Of a DNA stretch of 33,642 nt, positions 30,105 through 33,642 are shown piece after piece. The notes under the pieces are model-generated. The model ran no database searches and was not told where the DNA came from. It saw only the letters and a program-made list of their open reading frames with translations. The DNA lies in NCBI GenBank assembly GCA_035567895.1, contig DATMPC010000046.1, forward strand, positions 1 to 33,642. The letters are read 5' to 3'. Made by a program: the position numbers and the translations under genes. Numbering within the stretch: the first letter of the stretch is position 1; every line of letters starts with the position of its first letter. The DNA comes from Terriglobales bacterium (GTDB taxonomy: Bacteria; Acidobacteriota; Terriglobia; Terriglobales; Acidobacteriaceae).

Positions 30105-31262
30105 GTGAAATGTCGACTTATCGCTGAATGCTTATGTGTTTTCTGGTCCATGGCTGCCATGGCTCAAGTCAGCGGAGAGTTCTATCTGGAGAAGACAACG
30201 TTTGCACCGGGAGAGCCTGTCTTCCTTTATTTCAAACTTTCAAACAACGGACCAGATGCAGTCGAGGTCGTCGACCCCGACCCTGAACAACCTTTCTGCT
30301 CTGGTGTCTCGATGAAAGTTTCGAAAGACCCCGCTGATCCGTCCACATGCCCGATCTGGGCAGATCACGGGTGCTCAATCGATGGGCAACTGCTTCTGTC
30401 TCCCCTACTGCCTGGCAAGTCGAGAATCGATCGCTATCTGTTGAACTTTCACCATGACATAAGAACCGCGGGCGCTTATTGGGTAGAGGCGACGCATTTT
30501 GACATTCCGGGTCGGGCGGTGGGAGAAGTGCATGCAAAGCTGTATTTTCACGTGGACGGAGATGTTCCGGCTTTTGCGCCTAGCAATGTTCATTTATGGG
30601 TTGACCAACTCCAATCGACCGATCAAGAGAAGCGGCTGGAAGCGGCGCGGACTCTGGCAAGCCTTGCGCCGCCATCCCTAGAAGCAATTTTGCTTTCTTT
30701 TGCGGACAATCCTGAGTTTCTAAGATATGCGCCGCTCGCGTTTCACCGGTTGCATAGTCCGCGAAGCATGAAGGCGATGGCCGACTTGATGAAAGCAAGT
30801 GGTCCAGGAACTTTCGAGCACATGGAGGCTGCTCGGTATCTGGCCGAAAGCAATGATCTGGAATGGTACCCGCTGCTGCTCGACGCTGCCCAGAAGAATC
30901 CGGGAATCAGTGCGTATCCGGCCTACGCAGCTGAGCTTGGAGGCGCTCAGATGATTCCAGTACTGGTTGATCTTGCAAAAAGCCCGGACTCTCGCCTGCA
31001 AGCGGTGATGGCGATGGGCTCAACGGGATCGCCCGCAGCAATTCCGATCCTGCTCGAATTATTGAAAAGCCCAGATGAAGCTATCAGTGATCGTGCCAGC
31101 TACAGCTTGCGCCTACTGACTCACCGCACCGCAGTCCGGGATCCACGGAATCGTGATCGGCGAGCAGAATACGTCAAGTGGTCGCGGTGGTGGAGGGGTG
31201 AGGGCACAACTGCTCCCATCTTCAAGGACACAGAATGTGGAGAGCCGGTTCCGCTGCCGTAG
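30105..31262 (+). CDS. Secreted HEAT-repeat protein, paralogue 2
   Basis: 385 residues from the GTG at 30105, which gives a plausible signal peptide (VKCRLIAECLCVFWSMAAMA, cleavage before Q). An Ig-like domain follows (TTFAPGEPVFLYFKLSNNGP, QPFCSGVSMKV), then HEAT-type helices (about 170-350; QEKRLEAARTLASLAPPSLE, IPVLVDLAKSPDSRLQAVMA, SPAAIPILLELLKSPDEAIS). The tail VKWSRWWRGEGTTAPIFKDT then ECGEPVPLP matches the tail of paralogue 1 (WW, API-K, CG, PL). The pair probably arose by duplication; the permease and IS110 remnant now lie between them. Role unknown. Confidence 0.78.
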   Translation: MKCRLIAECLCVFWSMAAMAQVSGEFYLEKTTFAPGEPVFLYFKLSNNGPDAVEVVDPDPEQPFCSGVSMKVSKDPADPSTCPIWADHGCSIDGQLLLSPLLPGKSRIDRYLLNFHHDIRTAGAYWVEATHFDIPGRAVGEVHAKLYFHVDGDVPAFAPSNVHLWVDQLQSTDQEKRLEAARTLASLAPPSLEAILLSFADNPEFLRYAPLAFHRLHSPRSMKAMADLMKASGPGTFEHMEAARYLAESNDLEWYPLLLDAAQKNPGISAYPAYAAELGGAQMIPVLVDLAKSPDSRLQAVMAMGSTGSPAAIPILLELLKSPDEAISDRASYSLRLLTHRTAVRDPRNRDRRAEYVKWSRWWRGEGTTAPIFKDTECGEPVPLP

Positions 31263-31329
31263 CTAACGCTCAGAACATCCAATGTGTCTTTCGAGTCGGA
31301 CAAGCAATGAGGGCCGCGGGGTGTCACGA

Positions 31330-31758
31330 ATGACACGCTTCTCTAAAATCTTATTGGTAGTAGTGGGAGCAGTGGCAATCCTAGGGGTGGTTTCTTTGTA
31401 CGGGCTGTTTCACGGATATTTCGATCATGGTCAGTTCGAGATCAAGCGATTTGAATGGTCTTCTACGAATCAGGTAGCTATGCTAGCGGAGCGCTCAGAT
31501 AATGAGGCGCTAGGTGGACTTGATGATTTTGTGCTTGTCGGAAATCATTTATTCACCCCCACCGAGCTTCGACACGCGTATTACAGTGACGCCGTTGTCT
31601 TCCGCGCATTGAGTGATTGCCTAACGGTCCACTGGGACGGCCCGAATAAATTGACTATCAGATGCAACGGCTCCACTGTAGACAAGGACCACATCAATGC
31701 TCAGAGACAACAAATTGGCGACATTGCAATTTCGTACGAGAACATAGCTCTTAAGTAG
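31330..31758 (+). CDS. Small single-helix membrane-anchored protein, unknown
   Basis: 142 residues starting MTRFSKILLVVVGAVAILGV; one N-terminal membrane helix (about 5-27) then a soluble exported domain with SNQVAMLAERSDNE-like segments and two cysteines (SDCLTVHWDGPNKLTIRCNG). I see no known family. A GTG nine bases upstream (31321) is an alternative start. It sits 67 bp after the HEAT paralogue in the same direction and could be cotranscribed. Confidence 0.65.
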   Translation: MTRFSKILLVVVGAVAILGVVSLYGLFHGYFDHGQFEIKRFEWSSTNQVAMLAERSDNEALGGLDDFVLVGNHLFTPTELRHAYYSDAVVFRALSDCLTVHWDGPNKLTIRCNGSTVDKDHINAQRQQIGDIAISYENIALK

Positions 31759-31889
31759 TACCTCAACGAGGAATGGTTTGGCCAAGGTGCAAACCTCAAG
31801 CTTCATGCGCTCACAACCGCCGATGAACTGCGGCCGACATGGAACTAACTCGGAACTATGGCTGCGATGAACTATTTGCAATGGGTAGC

Positions 31890-32355
31890 ATTGGCCTGCA
31901 CCCCACAGTGTGTGGTTGGGATGAAGCCGCGGAGCGTCTCCAACCTCAAACAGCTCGATCACCCGGTTCCACCGCTCGGGACGTGACTTTTCTTTTCGTT
32001 GTTTCTCAGTTCTCGGGTATACAGCTTCCAAGTAGGTGTCGAGCCGACTGGCGTCCATTCGAACCTGAGCCAGGCGCTGGAAAAGTTCCTCTGCGATTTG
32101 GAACGTCTTCCAGATCAAGCCGATCAACTCTTGAACATCGCTTAGCCGCCTTTGCATGCTTCGGGAATGACGAACCTTGTAGGCTTTCTCGCCCGACTCG
32201 AGCGCAAGAACCAGCGTGTTCTGGCAGACCACACGAATCGGCGTGAACTTCACACACACTGATCCGCGACCGTCATGCGAGTTTGAGAGAAGAAGATACT
32301 TGGCACAACAGTCATCCCCAGTCACATGGATCTCGCCGGGAACTTTGGCCAACAC
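31890..32355 (-). pseudogene. DUF932 (phage/plasmid-like) gene remnant
   Basis: On the reverse strand the residues VLAKVPGEIHVTGDD, KYLLLSNSHDGRGS, FTPIRVVCQNTLVLAL, AEELFQRLAQVRMD and a late RVIELFEVGD...HTLWGA follow the DUF932 family in order. The N-terminal third is missing: an in-frame TGA lies about 15 bases before the remnant. Near the end, the expected WGAxNAxTxxVDH pattern continues only after a frame change (NATH then a stop). These proteins are typical of plasmids, phages and integrative elements, so it is probably a relic of such an element. Confidence 0.75.
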
Positions 32356-32811
32356 CCTGATGTCTCAAATACGGCCTTCTTCTCGCCGATAATGAAGCAT
32401 GAGGGACAGACGGGATGTTCCCATTGTGGTAACCCAGCAACAACGTCAACATCATCGGCTGCGGAACTCTTGACGTCCGATGATTCCCACCACTACCGGC
32501 TTTTCCTCTCTGCCGAAGGCTACCGCACACCCTGAGCAAGGTCGAAGGGGGAGCGCTTAAGAGAAATGCATTTTGGTTTTGCCGCTCCGACTTCGTCTAC
32601 GCTCTGGCCTGCGGCAGCAAGGAGCGTTGCATTCGTGACACTCGAATAGTTCAACTTCCGAGTGGTCCGCGATACGCCCAAAATACGGCCGGTCAGTACT
32701 ATGAGTGTGATCGCCTGTTTAAGCCAATTGGGACTAACGCTCAGCGTAGTATTAACGATTGCGTTGCGAGATTCTCTGGATCGGACTGGCTGCGTTAGAA
32801 AGGGCAGAACA
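32356..32811. other. Intergenic region before the reductase gene
   Basis: About 456 bp. It includes the degraded upstream part of the DUF932 gene and a short repeat CCTGAGCAAGGTCGAAGGGG (32531-32550) of the acidobacterial intergenic style. No complete gene is seen. Confidence 0.55.
32531..32550. repeat. Short intergenic repeat CCTGAGCAAGGTCGAAGGGG
   Basis: A 20-bp unit of the CCTGAGC-A/G-AAGG family, related to 254-290. It is placed between a decayed gene and an intact one. Confidence 0.5.
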
Positions 32812-33642
32812 ATGGCTAACCTCATACTGGTTACCGGTGCCGCAGGTCGCGTCGGCGCAGTAGGACGCACGGTCACTGAACTGTTGTTGAAGCAAGGCAA
32901 AGCGGTGCGGGCGATGGTGCGAACTGACGACGAGCGCGCGCAAGCATTGCGCGCTCTAGGTGCGGAGGTCGTGGTCGGCAATCTACTCGATCTCGATTCC
33001 ATGCATCGGGCGATCGACGGCGTCGAGACCATGTACTTTGGCCTGTCGGTTTCGGATACATATCTAGCCGCGACGGTTAATACGGCGGCAGTGGCGAAGC
33101 ATCACGGCGTGAAGGCGTTCATCAATATGTCGCAGATGACGGTCTCTCAGATGAGCATTACCGAAACTACTCCGAGCCCACAGCACAAGCTGCATTGGCT
33201 CGCCGAGCAGGCGCTGAACTGGTCCGGTCTGCCGGTTGTGCACGTGCGGCCAACAGTGTTTCTCGAAGGCTTCTTCCTGACTTTGACTCCGGATTCAGTC
33301 AGGGAATCCGATCAGATCAAGCTACCGTTCGGGGAGGGCAAAACTTCGCCGGTGGCGGCGGAAGACGTTGCACGTGCGATTGCCGCGCTGCTCGCCAATC
33401 CGCAGCCGCACATCGGCAAGATTTATCACCTGACTGGTCCGCAGTCCGAGAACATGCATTTCTTTGCGCAGGAGTATTCGAAGGCGCTTGGCCGTACGAT
33501 TACTTATCAGGACATCCCCGTCGAGCCGTGGCGGGACGACCTGCTCAAGCGGGGCTGGCCGATTCACGTGGTGAACCACCTGGCGGCGTTGTGCGATCTG
33601 CATCGAGCGGGGCGCTTCGACCGGACGTCGGACGACGTGCGC
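32812..33642 (+). CDS. NmrA-like NAD(P)-binding protein (partial, cut by window end)
   Basis: At least 277 residues with no stop before the window ends. An N-terminal Rossmann motif (LILVTGAAGRVGAVGRTVTE) of the TGxxGxxG type leads an atypical short-chain dehydrogenase fold. VRAMVRTDDERAQALRALGA and VVVGNLLDLDSMHRAIDGVE are typical of NmrA/quinone-oxidoreductase-like members (redox sensing or NADPH-dependent reduction). INMSQMTVSQ stands where the catalytic Ser/Tyr would be, suggesting a regulator or an unusual reductase. A weak AAGGGC precedes the ATG. Confidence 0.85.
   Translation, partial: MANLILVTGAAGRVGAVGRTVTELLLKQGKAVRAMVRTDDERAQALRALGAEVVVGNLLDLDSMHRAIDGVETMYFGLSVSDTYLAATVNTAAVAKHHGVKAFINMSQMTVSQMSITETTPSPQHKLHWLAEQALNWSGLPVVHVRPTVFLEGFFLTLTPDSVRESDQIKLPFGEGKTSPVAAEDVARAIAALLANPQPHIGKIYHLTGPQSENMHFFAQEYSKALGRTITYQDIPVEPWRDDLLKRGWPIHVVNHLAALCDLHRAGRFDRTSDDVR

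Overview
The window looks like a chromosomal segment of an Acidobacteriota bacterium, probably class Terriglobia (Koribacter/Solibacter-like). This is inferred from content, not from a marker gene. It carries an orphan MacB-like permease of the type expanded in that phylum, lpxA/fabZ (a lipopolysaccharide-making diderm), several secreted proteins of kinds I associate with acidobacteria, and many short intergenic repeats of the 'CCTGAGCGAAG / GGGATGACA' and 'GTGCCCCA...TGGGG' styles. Base composition is moderately GC-rich by eye. No tRNA, rRNA or CRISPR array was seen.

Layout. 1-2.7 kb: end of a MITE-like repeat, an OxyR-type regulator with both redox cysteines, a Pal/OmpA lipoprotein and a small membrane protein. 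2.9-5.2 kb: a reverse-strand envelope block (YtxH-like, DUF971, lpxA, fabZ). 5.2-9.4 kb: M20 peptidase, a 57-residue TatA, Maf, an AraC regulator and pyrH. 9.5-12.5 kb: a glycolipid-binding-fold protein, a complete second copy of the MITE-like element, a two-gene reverse operon and a frameshifted DGPF/YCII gene. 13.2-15.6 kb: convergent, overlapping flavin monooxygenase and Old Yellow Enzyme genes. 15.7-21 kb: small stress-type and secreted proteins, a PQQ-type beta-propeller plus cytochrome c pair, and a secreted protein made of three 54-residue repeats behind a structured leader. 21-24 kb: REP-like hairpins around a REP-associated transposase remnant, then an ECF sigma factor with an anti-sigma/bactofilin fusion. 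24-31.3 kb: a zinc-ribbon protein, two secreted HEAT-repeat paralogues, the permease and an IS110 fragment. 31.3-33.6 kb: a small membrane protein, a decayed DUF932 gene and a truncated NmrA-like reductase running off the end.

The genes are mostly single transcription units or short operons. The plausible functional couplings are fabZ-lpxA (translationally overlapping), the sigma/anti-sigma pair, the beta-propeller/cytochrome pair and the monooxygenase/ene-reductase pair. The most interesting material is (i) the anti-sigma factor fused through membrane segments to a bactofilin-like beta-helix, (ii) REP units with compensatory stem changes next to a transposase relic, (iii) two arrays of CAGNGA motifs phased at 11-12 bp between divergent genes, (iv) a complete MITE-like element with long nested inverted repeats, and (v) a perfect match to the OxyR dimer consensus near the oxyR-like gene.
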